Notes: generated from the sequence alone by a model not told the origin. A DNA stretch of 64,000 nt from Streptomyces coelicoflavus (GCF_003112555.1 NZ_BEWB01000003.1:682001-746000), one strand, 5' to 3'. Shown: positions 54,791 to 63,442, numbered from the stretch's first letter. Made by a program: numbers and translations.

Positions 54791-57376
54791 TTACCCCTGG
54801 CGGTCGGCGGACGGGGGGGCGGTTTCGTTCCGGACCCTCACTCCGGGCGGCGCCTGGCGTGCCACGGCCGGGTCCAGGTCCGTGTACACGGTGACCGACC
54901 GCAGGGCGGGGAACGCGCCGAGCCAGGACAGCCCCTCCACGGGGTGCGGGGCGTCCAGGGCCAGGAGGTGCAGCCGCTCGGGAACGATCAGTGAGGTCAG
55001 GTCCTCGACGCGGTACGGGCCCCGCACGTGGATGTGCTCCCAGCCGCCCAGCGAGCGCAGCGTACGCAGGTCCTCGGCCGAGTACGCGTCGACGGCGTAC
55101 TGGGTGGGGAGGTGGGCGAGGATCTCGCGGGCGTACTGGTCCCGGTCGAAGCCGTGCCACGCGGCGGCCAGCTGCGTGCCGACGAACGCGTCCGTGTGGT
55201 CCCGGAACCGGGACAGGAACTGGAGCGCGGCCTCGCTGTGCAGGTGTGCCGCAGTCTGCACCACCCGGAACGCGGTGTCGTCGTCGAGGCCGTCCGGCCC
55301 CGGCAGCAGGCTCAGCACCAGATCGCCGCCGGCCTGCGCCACGTCCCGCGCCGCCGCTTTGCTGGCCGGCGGGACATGCGTCGCCAGCCCCTCCTCCACC
55401 CGCCTGCGCGTTTCCGGCTCCACCTCGGCCGCGTACCGCAGCCCGGCCGCCGCCAGCAGCGTCCCGCGCGGGGTGCCCAGCTCGGTCAGCCGGCGCAGCA
55501 TGTGCTCCGCCTCCTTCGGCCGGGCATGGGCGAGGGCGAGCAGGATCACGTCCTCCCACTGGTCCCGGTCGGCGTGGTCGACCAGCAGGCCGAAGTCCAT
55601 TTCCTGCACGGCGAGCCGGGCGCCCAGATAGTCCTGGAAGGTGCGGTGCAGGAAGTCCACCCGGCCCTCGGCGGGCTCGCGCAGCAGCCCGGAGCGCAGC
55701 AGCAGGGCCCGGTAGACGTCCTCGCCACCGGCGCTGTCCAGGTCCAGCGCGGGCAGTGACCGCTCCACGATGCCGAGCGCCTCGTCCCGGTCCAGTTCGG
55801 CCCGGCTGTTGCGGATCAGCCACCACGCCAGCTTCTGGAGCAGCTGCACCTGCGTGGCGTAGGCGAGGCGCACCCCGTCGAAGCCGTGCAGCTCCCGTTC
55901 CCGGTCCCGGCGCTCCAGGAGCATCGTCAGGGCGGCCTCGTAGAGCGACCTGCGGTCCTGCGGCAGGAAACCGCGCCGGTCGCGGTGCAGGGCGCACAGC
56001 ATGCCGCACATCAACGGGTTGGTGGCCAGCCCGGTCAGTTCCGGGGTGCCGCGCACGGACGCCAGCAGGGACTCGCCGACCGACGCGTCCACCTCGGCCG
56101 CCCGGTGCCAGCGCCGTACGAAGGTGGCGACGCCCTCGCGGCCCATCGGGGCGAGGACGAGTTCGCTGAAGCCCTCGGCGGCCAGCCACTCCTCCGGTAC
56201 GGCGGAGGGACGCGAGGTGACCAGCCACAGGTTCCCGGGAAAGGCCCGCACCAGCTCGCGCAGCCAGCGCCGCGCGGCGGCACGGCGGTTCCCGGCGACC
56301 TCGTCGATGCCGTCGACCAGCAGCACCCCGCGCCGGGCCCGCAGCACGCGCTCCACCCACCCCGGGGGCTGCTCCCCGGCGACGGGGCAGCCGACCGCGC
56401 GCAGGAAGTCGCCGGGAAAGGGCAGCTCGGCGCCCGGCCGGACGATCCGGCGCATCGGCAGCACGAACGGCACCTGCCCGATGAGGTGGGGCAGCCCGTG
56501 GTCGTAGACCCGGCTCGCCGCCGTGACCGCGAGCCACTGCACGAGGGTGGTCTTGCCGGACCCGGCGACGCCGCGCAGGAACACCTGGTCGTGACCGGCG
56601 AGGACCTGCTCGGCGGCCACGGTCGGGTACTCCGGGCCCCGGCTCCCGCCCCGTCCCGCCTGCGGCCGGGTCGCCTCCAGGCTCAGATAGGCCGTGTCCA
56701 GCGGCCACTCCCGGGTCCCGGCGTCCAGCCCGTAGATGGTGAGGGTGCCGTACCGGGCGGCGATGTGGTCCGCGTAGCGCTCCTCGAACCCGGCGTCCTC
56801 GGCCGACCGGGACGGCAGCCGTTCCAGCAGTACGTCGACGGCCCGGACCAGCCGGGCCAGCTGCTGCGCCTGGACGGTCTGCCGGCGGGCGACGTAGGTG
56901 GAGCGCTGGGTGAGGAAGTTCAGGATGTGCAGCGAGGCGGTGTGCAGCAGCCGCTCGTACAGCAGCGTGCCGCCCTCGCCGAGCCCGTACGGGGCCAGCG
57001 GCACGCCCGCGCTCAGCTCGCGGGCGAAGCGCTCGGGGCCGAGCCCGACGGCCTCGTAGTCCTCGACGGTGATCTCGCCGAGCCGGGCGAGCGTACGGGC
57101 CAGGGCGTCCTTGACGACCGCGGCCTCGGCGGCGCCGACGGGCTCCTCGCCGGGGCCTGCGGCGGCCAGCGCCCTGCGGACCAGCTCTCCGGCGATCTTC
57201 TCGACGTCCTTGGGCGTGACGGTCCGCTTCTCGCCCCGGAAGGACACCAGCGCCGATATCCGCACCGGGCGGTCCACCAGACCCGCTCCCGGCCCGTCCC
57301 GGACGAAGAGCCGGCGGACGAGCGGAGTGACCGCGCTGGACGCGACACGGGCCCCGAGTGCTGTGACGTCGACCAT
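54791..57376 (-). CDS. NACHT NTPase (paralogue 3, first gene of the operon)
   Basis: 861 aa. N-terminal domain close to paralogue 1 (GLVDRPVRISALVSFRGEKR, ASLHILNFLTQRSTYVARR, TREWPLDTAYLSLEA). ATPase: Walker A GVAGSGKTT (269-277), Walker B VLLVDGIDEV (351-360), LVTSRPSAVPEEWL. Then LATNPLMCGMLCALHRDRRGFLP and RVDFLHRTFQDYLGARLA. The C-terminal 250 residues are helical with a short leucine-rich finish (LHLLALDAPHPVEGLSWLG). ATG 57376 opens the minus-strand cluster; 398 bp separate it from a divergent secreted peptidase gene. Function by family: signal-transduction NTPase, possible phage sensor. Confidence 0.88.
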   Translation of the reverse strand: MVDVTALGARVASSAVTPLVRRLFVRDGPGAGLVDRPVRISALVSFRGEKRTVTPKDVEKIAGELVRRALAAAGPGEEPVGAAEAAVVKDALARTLARLGEITVEDYEAVGLGPERFARELSAGVPLAPYGLGEGGTLLYERLLHTASLHILNFLTQRSTYVARRQTVQAQQLARLVRAVDVLLERLPSRSAEDAGFEERYADHIAARYGTLTIYGLDAGTREWPLDTAYLSLEATRPQAGRGGSRGPEYPTVAAEQVLAGHDQVFLRGVAGSGKTTLVQWLAVTAASRVYDHGLPHLIGQVPFVLPMRRIVRPGAELPFPGDFLRAVGCPVAGEQPPGWVERVLRARRGVLLVDGIDEVAGNRRAAARRWLRELVRAFPGNLWLVTSRPSAVPEEWLAAEGFSELVLAPMGREGVATFVRRWHRAAEVDASVGESLLASVRGTPELTGLATNPLMCGMLCALHRDRRGFLPQDRRSLYEAALTMLLERRDRERELHGFDGVRLAYATQVQLLQKLAWWLIRNSRAELDRDEALGIVERSLPALDLDSAGGEDVYRALLLRSGLLREPAEGRVDFLHRTFQDYLGARLAVQEMDFGLLVDHADRDQWEDVILLALAHARPKEAEHMLRRLTELGTPRGTLLAAAGLRYAAEVEPETRRRVEEGLATHVPPASKAAARDVAQAGGDLVLSLLPGPDGLDDDTAFRVVQTAAHLHSEAALQFLSRFRDHTDAFVGTQLAAAWHGFDRDQYAREILAHLPTQYAVDAYSAEDLRTLRSLGGWEHIHVRGPYRVEDLTSLIVPERLHLLALDAPHPVEGLSWLGAFPALRSVTVYTDLDPAVARQAPPGVRVRNETAPPSADRQG

Positions 57377-57774
57377 GTTCCGAGCCTAGGTGAACGCCCT
57401 TGTACGGGGGGCGGGTTAGCCGGGACGGGAGTAGCCCCCGTCACATTCGGGGGCCTTTCGATCATGGCCGCCGGTGACGTGCCGCACAGGCCGATTGCCC
57501 TGTACTACGGGGAATAGTGGCAGCCGCAAGAACTACGAAAACGGACATACCGGGGTGGTGTGAGGGGGGATTTCCGGGTTTCTGACCTGGTTCTGTCCAG
57601 AATGACGGCTCTGGCACGGGTCGGGAGGTTTCCCTCTGAATTACTAAATAGGGTCGTAGGTCACACCTTTGTGCGGTTCGGGGTCGCCGGGTTACCAAGG
57701 TTGAGCCCGCCCGGTGAGCGCCTTGTGCGTCCCGCCGGTGGGCATTCCTCTGCACCCGTCCCCATGAGGTTCGA
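57377..57774. promoter_or_regulatory. 398-bp region between divergent NACHT and M23 peptidase genes
   Basis: No convincing gene. The half next to the NACHT start has GC-rich inverted segments (CCCCCGTCACATTCGGGGG near 57436). The half next to the peptidase contains a lower-GC patch (TGAATTACTAAATAGGG, about 57638) then a strongly structured stretch with GGGTTACC and GCCCGCCCGGTGAGCG. Streptomyces cell-wall hydrolase genes often carry a c-di-AMP (ydaO-type) riboswitch here; I cannot confirm one by eye. Confidence 0.4.
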
Positions 57775-58443
57775 ATGTTCCCGCGTGTCACGTCCCGTTC
57801 TTCCCGTACGACCATCCGCACCCGCGCCGCGGTGATGGCCGCCGGCCTCGGAGCCTCGGTCGCACTGGGAGCCGGGGTCGCGGCCGCCACCGGCACCACG
57901 GCGGCCTCCAGCACGACCTCCGCCGCGAGCGCGGTGGAGGCCCAGGCCGCCGCGCAGGCCAAGGCGGCGAAGGCCGAGAAGGCCTCCGCGAGCACGAAGA
58001 AGACCGCCACCAAGAAGAAGGCCGCCTCCTGGGTGGACCCGGTCAAGAAGTACGCGCTGAGCGCCAGCTTCGCCCAGAACGGTGGCATGTGGGCGCACAA
58101 GCACAGCGGCCAGGACTTCGCCGTGCCGGTCGGCACCAACGTCGTCGCCGCCCACGGCGGCACCGTGGTCAAGGCCGGCGGCAACGGCGCCGGTGACGGC
58201 CCCGCCTACGGCAACGCGATCGTGATCAAGCACGGCAACGGCACGTACTCCCAGTACGCGCACCTGTCCAAGGTCAACGTGAAGATCGGCCAGGTCGTGA
58301 AGACCGGCCAGTCGATCGCCAAGTCCGGCAACACCGGCAACTCCAGCGGCCCGCACCTGCACTTCGAGATCCGCACGACCGCGAACTACGGCTCGGCCGT
58401 CGACCCGGTCGCCTTCCTGAAGTCCAAGGGTGTGACCGTCTGA
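57775..58443 (+). CDS. Secreted M23-family peptidoglycan endopeptidase
   Basis: 222 aa. A signal peptide (AVMAAGLGASVALGAGVAAA) is followed by an Ala/Lys-rich helical linker (about 50-85, e.g. AQAAAQAKAAKAEKASAS) and an M23 domain with the zinc ligands in HSGQDFAVP and GPHLHFEIR. LytM-type enzymes cut peptide cross-bridges in growth or spore germination. All expected metal ligands are present, so it should be active rather than a degenerate LytM. ATG 57775 after a long structured leader. Confidence 0.93.
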   Translation: MFPRVTSRSSRTTIRTRAAVMAAGLGASVALGAGVAAATGTTAASSTTSAASAVEAQAAAQAKAAKAEKASASTKKTATKKKAASWVDPVKKYALSASFAQNGGMWAHKHSGQDFAVPVGTNVVAAHGGTVVKAGGNGAGDGPAYGNAIVIKHGNGTYSQYAHLSKVNVKIGQVVKTGQSIAKSGNTGNSSGPHLHFEIRTTANYGSAVDPVAFLKSKGVTV

Positions 58444-58452
58444 GGAGCGTGA

Positions 58453-59040
58453 CTACGCTCCCGCGGCTCCCCGATGGGCCTGGGTGATCAGATCGGTGGC
58501 GACCTCGAGAACAGCGGCACGCTGTTCCTCGGGGTCGCCTTCGAGGTCCCGGAGCACGAACATCCCGGCGTGCAGGGTGAACAGCGCGCTGATGCAGCGG
58601 ACCTGGTCGACCAGGTCCGCCTCGGGGTCCATGAGGATGTCGCGCAGGCCGAACATCCTGGTCTTGAACAGCTCGCCGATGCGCAGGTCCCGCACCGTCG
58701 CCTGGTTCTCCTGCATGAAGCGGAACAGCGGCGCCGCGCCGGCCAGCGCCTCGCTGTAGCCGCGGATGATCTCCTGCTTCGTCTCCAGGGTGTGCGGCTG
58801 CTCCCGCCCCCACTCGATCAGGTGCTCCAGCGGCCGTGAGAGGTCCTCGAAGATGCTGACGAGGATCTCTTCCTTGGTCTTGAAGTGGTAGTAGAGCGCG
58901 GCCTTGGTCACGTCCAGACGCTCGGCGATCTCGCGCAGGGAGGTCTTCTCGTACCCCTGCTCCGCGAAGAGCTCGAGCGCGACGTCCTGGATGCGCTGGC
59001 GGGTGTCCCCGCGGCGTCGCTGCTGCTTGGTGCCGTTCAT
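58453..59040 (-). CDS. TetR-family repressor
   Basis: 195 aa. N-terminal helix-turn-helix RQRIQDVALELFAEQGYEKTSLREIAERLDVTKAALYYHFKTKEEIL, typical TetR. The C-terminal ligand domain contains LFRFMQENQATVRDLR. Divergent from an MFS efflux pump with two related dyads between them, so it most likely represses both. ATG 59040 was taken, with AGGAGG 12 bases upstream; ATG 59052 and GTG 59064 are in frame but overlap the ribosome site. Confidence 0.93.
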   Translation of the reverse strand: MNGTKQQRRRGDTRQRIQDVALELFAEQGYEKTSLREIAERLDVTKAALYYHFKTKEEILVSIFEDLSRPLEHLIEWGREQPHTLETKQEIIRGYSEALAGAAPLFRFMQENQATVRDLRIGELFKTRMFGLRDILMDPEADLVDQVRCISALFTLHAGMFVLRDLEGDPEEQRAAVLEVATDLITQAHRGAAGA

Positions 59041-59094
59041 TGTGCCGCCCATCCTCCTACGCACCTCCTGCCCCGCGCACTTTCCGAAAAACTT

Positions 59095-59158
59095 ACTTGA
59101 CGCCCGGCTAGTTACGCGCCTACCTTTCCCAGTGTAGACAACTTGCCGGGCGGCAAGT
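59095..59158. promoter_or_regulatory. MFS promoter with two inverted TetR-type operators
   Basis: Site B ACTTGCCGGGCGGCAAGT (59141-59158) is a perfect 8-bp-arm dyad. Site A ACTTGACGCCCGGCTAGT (59095-59112) is an imperfect version and, with flanks, matches the reverse complement of site B at most positions (shared ACTTACTTG at the outer edge). The promoter TTGACG (59098-59103)-17 bp-TACCTT (59121-59126) towards the pump gene overlaps site A. Confidence 0.72.
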
Positions 59159-59198
59159 AAGTGAGAGTGGCGCAGCGGTAGCTGGGGGAGTAGGAGAG

Positions 59199-60791
59199 AT
59201 GGCGGACAAGACGGAGGCGGCGACCGGCGGAGCCGGCACCGTGAAGCAACCGAGGAGCGTACGGGTCGTCCTGCTCGCCCTCATGATCGCGATGATGCTC
59301 GCGATGCTCGACAACATGATCATCGGCACCGCGATGCCCACGATCGTCGGCGAGCTGGGCGGCCTGGAGCACCTCTCCTGGGTCGTCACCGCCTACACCC
59401 TGGCCACCGCGGCCTCCACCCCGCTGTGGGGCAAGCTCGGCGACATGTACGGGCGCAAGGGCGTCTTCATGACGTCGATCGTGATCTTCCTGGCCGGCTC
59501 GGCGCTCAGCGGCATGGCCCAGGACATGGGCCAGCTCATCGGCTTCCGCGCGATCCAGGGCCTGGGCGCCGGCGGTCTGATGGTCGGCGTCATGGCGATC
59601 ATCGGCGACCTGATACCGCCCCGCGAGCGCGGCAAGTACCAGGGCATGATCGCCGGTGTCATGGCGCTCTCGATGATCGGCGGACCGCTGGTCGGCGGCA
59701 CCATCACCGACAACTGGGGCTGGCGCTGGTCCTTCTACATCAACATCCCGCTCGGCGTGATCGCGCTGATCGCCATCAGCGCCGTACTGCACCTGCCGAA
59801 GAAGCGCAGCAAGGCGCGGATCGACTATCCGGGCGCCGTGCTGCTGACCGTCGGCATCACCGCCATCGTGCTCGTCACCACCTGGGGCGGCACCGAGTAC
59901 GCCTGGACCTCGGCGCGGATCATGGAGCTGATCGGCATCGGCGTCGCCGCGCTGGTCGGGTTCGTGTTCTGGCAGACCAGGGCCGCGGAGCCGATCCTGC
60001 CGCTGCACATCTTCCGCAGCCGCAACTTCACGCTGATGTCGGTCATCGGCTTCATCGTCGGCTTCGTGATGTTTGGCGCCACCCTCTTCCTGCCGCTGTA
60101 CCAGCAGTCGGTGCAGGGTGCGTCCGCCACCAACTCGGGCCTGCTGCTCCTGCCCATGCTGGGCGCGATGCTCGTCACGTCGATGGTCGCGGGCCGGGTC
60201 ACCACCAACACCGGCCGCTACAAGATCTTCCCCGTCGCGGGCGGCGCACTGATGACGGTCGGCCTGTTCCTCCTGTCCACCATGGACACCGACACCACCC
60301 GCTTCACCTCCGGCCTGTACATGGCCGTCGTCGGCCTCGGCATGGGCTGCCTGATGCAGATCACGATGCTGGTGGCGCAGAACAGCGTGGAGATGAAGGA
60401 CATGGGCGTCGCGTCCTCCTCCACCACCCTCTTCCGCACCCTCGGCTCCTCCTTCGGCGTCGCGATCATGGGCGCCCTGTTCAACAGCCGGGTCCAGGAC
60501 GCCATGGCCGAGCGGGCTCCGGAGGGCGCCAGGGCGACGGAGCAGTCGGCGACGCTGACCGCGGACGCGCTGAACGCCCTGCCGGCGGCGGTCCGCGACG
60601 CCTACCAGCACGCGGTGTCCTCCGGCACCCACGGCGCGTTCCTGCTGGGCTCCGCGGTGGCGGTCCTCGCGCTGGTCGCGGCGTTCTTCGTCAAGGAGGT
60701 CCCGCTGAAGGGCGCGGGCCCGAAGCCGGCCGAGTCCCCGGCCGACGACGACCCCGCCACGGCGAAGGCGCCGGTGACCGAGGCGGTCTGA
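59199..60791 (+). CDS. MFS drug efflux transporter, DHA2 (EmrB/QacA) family
   Basis: 530 aa with about 14 transmembrane helices. Motif A PLWGKLGDMYGRKGVF and the antiporter motif C region MALSMIGGPLVGGTITDNWGWRWSFYINIPLG are clear. It exports drugs in exchange for protons. The last 40 residues are a hydrophilic Pro/Ala/Asp tail. ATG 59199. Control by the divergent TetR is supported by the operator pair, and a strong terminator follows. The substrate is unknown. Confidence 0.94.
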   Translation: MADKTEAATGGAGTVKQPRSVRVVLLALMIAMMLAMLDNMIIGTAMPTIVGELGGLEHLSWVVTAYTLATAASTPLWGKLGDMYGRKGVFMTSIVIFLAGSALSGMAQDMGQLIGFRAIQGLGAGGLMVGVMAIIGDLIPPRERGKYQGMIAGVMALSMIGGPLVGGTITDNWGWRWSFYINIPLGVIALIAISAVLHLPKKRSKARIDYPGAVLLTVGITAIVLVTTWGGTEYAWTSARIMELIGIGVAALVGFVFWQTRAAEPILPLHIFRSRNFTLMSVIGFIVGFVMFGATLFLPLYQQSVQGASATNSGLLLLPMLGAMLVTSMVAGRVTTNTGRYKIFPVAGGALMTVGLFLLSTMDTDTTRFTSGLYMAVVGLGMGCLMQITMLVAQNSVEMKDMGVASSSTTLFRTLGSSFGVAIMGALFNSRVQDAMAERAPEGARATEQSATLTADALNALPAAVRDAYQHAVSSGTHGAFLLGSAVAVLALVAAFFVKEVPLKGAGPKPAESPADDDPATAKAPVTEAV

Positions 60792-60826
60792 CCGCGCGGC
60801 GAGCTGTCGCCCGCCCCCCCCTCGAC

Positions 60827-60859
60827 AGGCCCCCGGGTGGATCGTTCACCCGGGGGCCT
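60827..60859 (+). terminator. Terminator after the MFS gene
   Basis: AGGCCCCCGGGTG (60827-60839) pairs perfectly with CACCCGGGGGCCT (60847-60859) around a seven-base loop, 35 bases past the stop. Confidence 0.85.
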
Positions 60860-60952
60860 CGTCGTGCGCCGCATAGGCTGAGCCGCAGGCCTCCGGGGGT
60901 GATCACCGGGCCGGAGCCGGGGCCGGGGCCGACACAGGGACGGGGCAGGTGC

Positions 60953-61471
60953 ATGGACACGGACGTGAACGGCAGGACCGGACCCCGTCGGCGCTCGGAG
61001 TGGGCCACCGCCGCCGGAACGGCTCTCCTCCCGGTCGCCGCGGTCGTCCTGGCGGGCGTGGAGGCCGCGTTGCCGTGGTGGGCGGTGACCGGACCGGCCG
61101 TGCTGACCGCCGGGCTCGCCGGCTGGGCCGGAGTACGGATCGGCCGCCGCCGAGCTGTACGGCGTGAAGCGCTGGAGCCGGGGGAGAAGGTCCTCGGCAC
61201 CTACACCGTCCGGCCCCCGTACCGCGAGCACACGCCGCCCGCGGCGCACGAGGGGCCGCAGTACCAGTTGGTGGTGACCAGTCGCGGCCTTCAGATGTGG
61301 GAGCGCTCCGCGCTGCTGTGGCGCCACCCGTGGCCGGAGCTGCGCGTCCTCGCCGACGGCCCGCGCCTGCGCGTCCACCACGAGGGGCGCGAGGCCGCCC
61401 ACCTGCTCCTCGAACCGCCGGGCGCCGCACGAGAGGTACGTCTCGTCGCCACCCGGCACGCGGCCGGTTGA
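60953..61471 (+). CDS. Small membrane protein with PH-like C-terminal domain
   Basis: 172 aa, not firmly assigned. Two transmembrane helices (ATAAGTALLPVAAVVLAGVEA and WWAVTGPAVLTAGLAGWAGV) precede a basic turn (RIGRRRAVRRE). The soluble part has a strand pattern like short bacterial PH domains: LEPGEKVLGTYTV, YQLVVTSRGLQMWERSALLWRHPWPELRVLA. ATG 60953. It stands alone after the MFS terminator. Confidence 0.7.
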   Translation: MDTDVNGRTGPRRRSEWATAAGTALLPVAAVVLAGVEAALPWWAVTGPAVLTAGLAGWAGVRIGRRRAVRREALEPGEKVLGTYTVRPPYREHTPPAAHEGPQYQLVVTSRGLQMWERSALLWRHPWPELRVLADGPRLRVHHEGREAAHLLLEPPGAAREVRLVATRHAAG

Positions 61472-61551
61472 CGGAGTCGGTCACGGACGCGGCGACGACT
61501 CGTTCGCCTGGCCGACGCACTTGAACCGCACCGTCTCGCCCCGCCCGCCCG

Positions 61552-62004
61552 CTACCGCTCACCCCGCTCCGCCTGCCGGGCGAGGAACTCCTCGAACGCC
61601 GCCTTCTGCTTCGGGTCCATGAAGCCCTGGCGGACGTCGCGGGCCTTCTCCTCCAGCCAGTGCGCCTCGGCGGGGTCGATCAGCTCCGCGACCACCACGC
61701 CGTCGCGGACGACCGCCGTACGCCCACCGACGCGACGCCGGAAGAGCGTGAACGGCCCGAACTGCTCGGGGTGAGCCGGCTCAGGCCCCTCCGCCCGGTC
61801 TCCCGCCGGGTAGGCGGTGGGCGCCCAGTGCTCCCAGAGCGCCAGCGTCGCCGCAGGCACCAGCACCCCGTGCAGCAGGGGCCGGCCCCTGTCCCGCACG
61901 ACCGTGACCATGACGGGCGCACCGGCGGCCGCGGCCAGCCCCAGCACCCGCTCCACCTCGTCGTTGACCGGATGGTTGACCTCTGCTTCGATCCGTATGC
62001 TCAC
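61552..62004 (-). CDS. Hypothetical protein
   Basis: 150 aa, no family recognised. Starts SIRIEAEVNHPVNDEVERVLGLAAAAGAPVMVTVV. The middle has FGPFTLFRRRVGGRTAVVRDGVVVAELIDPAEAHWLEEKARDVRQGFMD, and the C-terminus is a charged helix (QKAAFEEFLARQAERGER). No signal or membrane segment. GTG 62004. It is divergent from the YrhB-like gene 69 bp away. The layout recalls small cytoplasmic ligand or antitoxin-like proteins, but nothing supports a specific role. Confidence 0.65.
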   Translation of the reverse strand: MSIRIEAEVNHPVNDEVERVLGLAAAAGAPVMVTVVRDRGRPLLHGVLVPAATLALWEHWAPTAYPAGDRAEGPEPAHPEQFGPFTLFRRRVGGRTAVVRDGVVVAELIDPAEAHWLEEKARDVRQGFMDPKQKAAFEEFLARQAERGER

Positions 62005-62073
62005 GGCGGCTCAGGCTACGGGCATCCCGGTCCTGCCCCTGTGACACCCGCGTACAAGGGAGGTGCCGCACGC

Positions 62074-62640
62074 ATGACCGAGCGGGATGCCGCGATCCGG
62101 ATCGTCGAAGCAGAGCTGGAGCGCACCTACCGGAGGGAGTCGGCGGCGGGCCTCGCCCCCCTGCGCATGGCTGTGGCAGGCGTGGAGGCGCACGAGCTGG
62201 CGTGGATCGTCGACTGGACGTCCGAGGAGTACCTGCGGACCGGGGACGATCGGTTCCTGCTGGCCGGGAACGGGCCCTACCTGGTCGACCGCGTGGACGG
62301 AAGCCTCCACTCGATCGGCGTCCTCTCCGCCATGAGCGGGGCGTGGGAGGCGGACTACCGGGCCCGCATCCGGGGACAGACCGTGCGGAGCGCGGTGGAC
62401 GATCTGCACGACGAGGTGCGGGCGGCGACGGTCGAACGGGGACGGGTCCACGCCATGCGCGTTCTTCGGCGGAGGGTGCCCGAACTGTCTCCCGCCCAGG
62501 CCGTCGCCTACGTGGCCGCCCTGAACACGGGCGCCGCACCGGCACGGCTCGTGGCGGTCGCCGCCGCGAGGCTGGTGCCGCCCGTGGATCCGGTCATGTC
62601 GGTGCGGACCATCCGCGGAGGGCGGCCCGCACCCGGTTGA
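62074..62640 (+). CDS. YrhB (Imm35-like) domain protein
   Basis: 188 aa. The first 95 residues follow the YrhB/Imm35 pattern: RDAAIRIVEAELERTY, HELAWIVDWTSEEYLRTGD, FLLAGNGPYLVDRVDGSLHSIGV. This domain is found in predicted immunity proteins of polymorphic toxin systems and in stand-alone proteins. The C-terminal half (VRAATVERGRVHAMRVLRRRVPELSPAQAVAYVAALNTG) is helical. ATG 62074. Its 3' end overlaps the convergent kinase-like gene by 47 bases. No toxin gene is adjacent, so an immunity role is unproven. Confidence 0.75.
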   Translation: MTERDAAIRIVEAELERTYRRESAAGLAPLRMAVAGVEAHELAWIVDWTSEEYLRTGDDRFLLAGNGPYLVDRVDGSLHSIGVLSAMSGAWEADYRARIRGQTVRSAVDDLHDEVRAATVERGRVHAMRVLRRRVPELSPAQAVAYVAALNTGAAPARLVAVAAARLVPPVDPVMSVRTIRGGRPAPG

Positions 62641-63442
62641 GCCCCTCCGCCCTCCAGTGGTCCCGGTCGGGCATCTGGTCGTCCCGGCGCCAGCGCCAGG
62701 CCGAGAACAGCGCCCAGTTCAGGGCGCGGCACCGGTCGATAAGACCCTGGTCGGCCCCCGCGTAGTGCCGTCCCACCTCTTCGGGGGCGTGGGCGAGGTC
62801 GAACTCGACCGGCCCGCGGCAGCAGGTGGCGAGGTCGATGAAGAGCGGGCCCCGTTTCGTGTTGAGGAGGTTGCCCGGATGCGGTTCGCCGTGCAGCAGC
62901 TGGTCGCCGGTCCGGTCGGTGCCGATCGCGGCGCCCAGGCCGCCGAGGGTGTCGCCGAGGAATGCCCGGTCGGCGTCGGGCAGCTCGGGGGAGCGCTGCC
63001 GGTCGCCCACCTCCCTGAGGGCCGCGGCGACCCGCTCGGTGAAGTGCGGTGCAGTGGCCAGGTCGATCCGGCGCAGGGCGGCATGATGGCGTCGGAAGGC
63101 GTCCGCGTAGGCGGCCGGCGCGATCTCCGCGGGCAACGGTTCGTAGTAGGTCCAGAGCGAGACGGCGAAACCGTCCCGCACGTGGACCCGGGGGGCGACC
63201 CCGGGTGCGAGTTCACCCACCGGAGCGTCGGTCTCGGCGAGACGACGGGCGACCTCCACCTCGAACGCGGAGTCGGCCAGATGACCCACGGGCGCGACCC
63301 GCGCCAGTACGTCGCACGGGAGCAGGCGCAGCGCGACCCGGTCCGAGTCGTGGACGACGGCCACCTCGGTGACCCGAAGGTCCAGCTCCGCAGCGGTCGC
63401 CCGGGCCGCCTCGATCGCGCGGCGGAGCTCCGACGGCTCCAT
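62594..63442 (-). CDS. Aminoglycoside-phosphotransferase-like kinase
   Basis: 282 aa. Protein-kinase-like APH fold: Brenner motif HGEPHPGNLL (catalytic Asp replaced by Glu-Pro, as in some family members), then LFIDLATCCRGPVEFDLAH carrying the metal-binding Asp. It probably phosphorylates a small hydroxylated substrate or an antibiotic. ATG 63442 has GAGGGGGA upstream; a longer frame to 63496 lacks a ribosome site. Convergent and overlapping with the YrhB-like gene. Confidence 0.85.
   Translation of the reverse strand: MEPSELRRAIEAARATAAELDLRVTEVAVVHDSDRVALRLLPCDVLARVAPVGHLADSAFEVEVARRLAETDAPVGELAPGVAPRVHVRDGFAVSLWTYYEPLPAEIAPAAYADAFRRHHAALRRIDLATAPHFTERVAAALREVGDRQRSPELPDADRAFLGDTLGGLGAAIGTDRTGDQLLHGEPHPGNLLNTKRGPLFIDLATCCRGPVEFDLAHAPEEVGRHYAGADQGLIDRCRALNWALFSAWRWRRDDQMPDRDHWRAEGLNRVRAALRGWSAPT

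Noticed and set aside
54783..56708. Open frame continuing upstream of NACHT paralogue 2 for another 640 codons
   Set aside because: It lies in another frame of paralogue 3 on the same strand, with Arg/Gly/Pro-rich sequence and no domain. ATG 54782 gives a complete NACHT protein.
51397..57376. Type of effector domain in the NACHT proteins (nuclease, TIR, protease)
   Set aside because: No catalytic motif for any of these is visible in residues 1-235 of the three proteins, so no effector was assigned.
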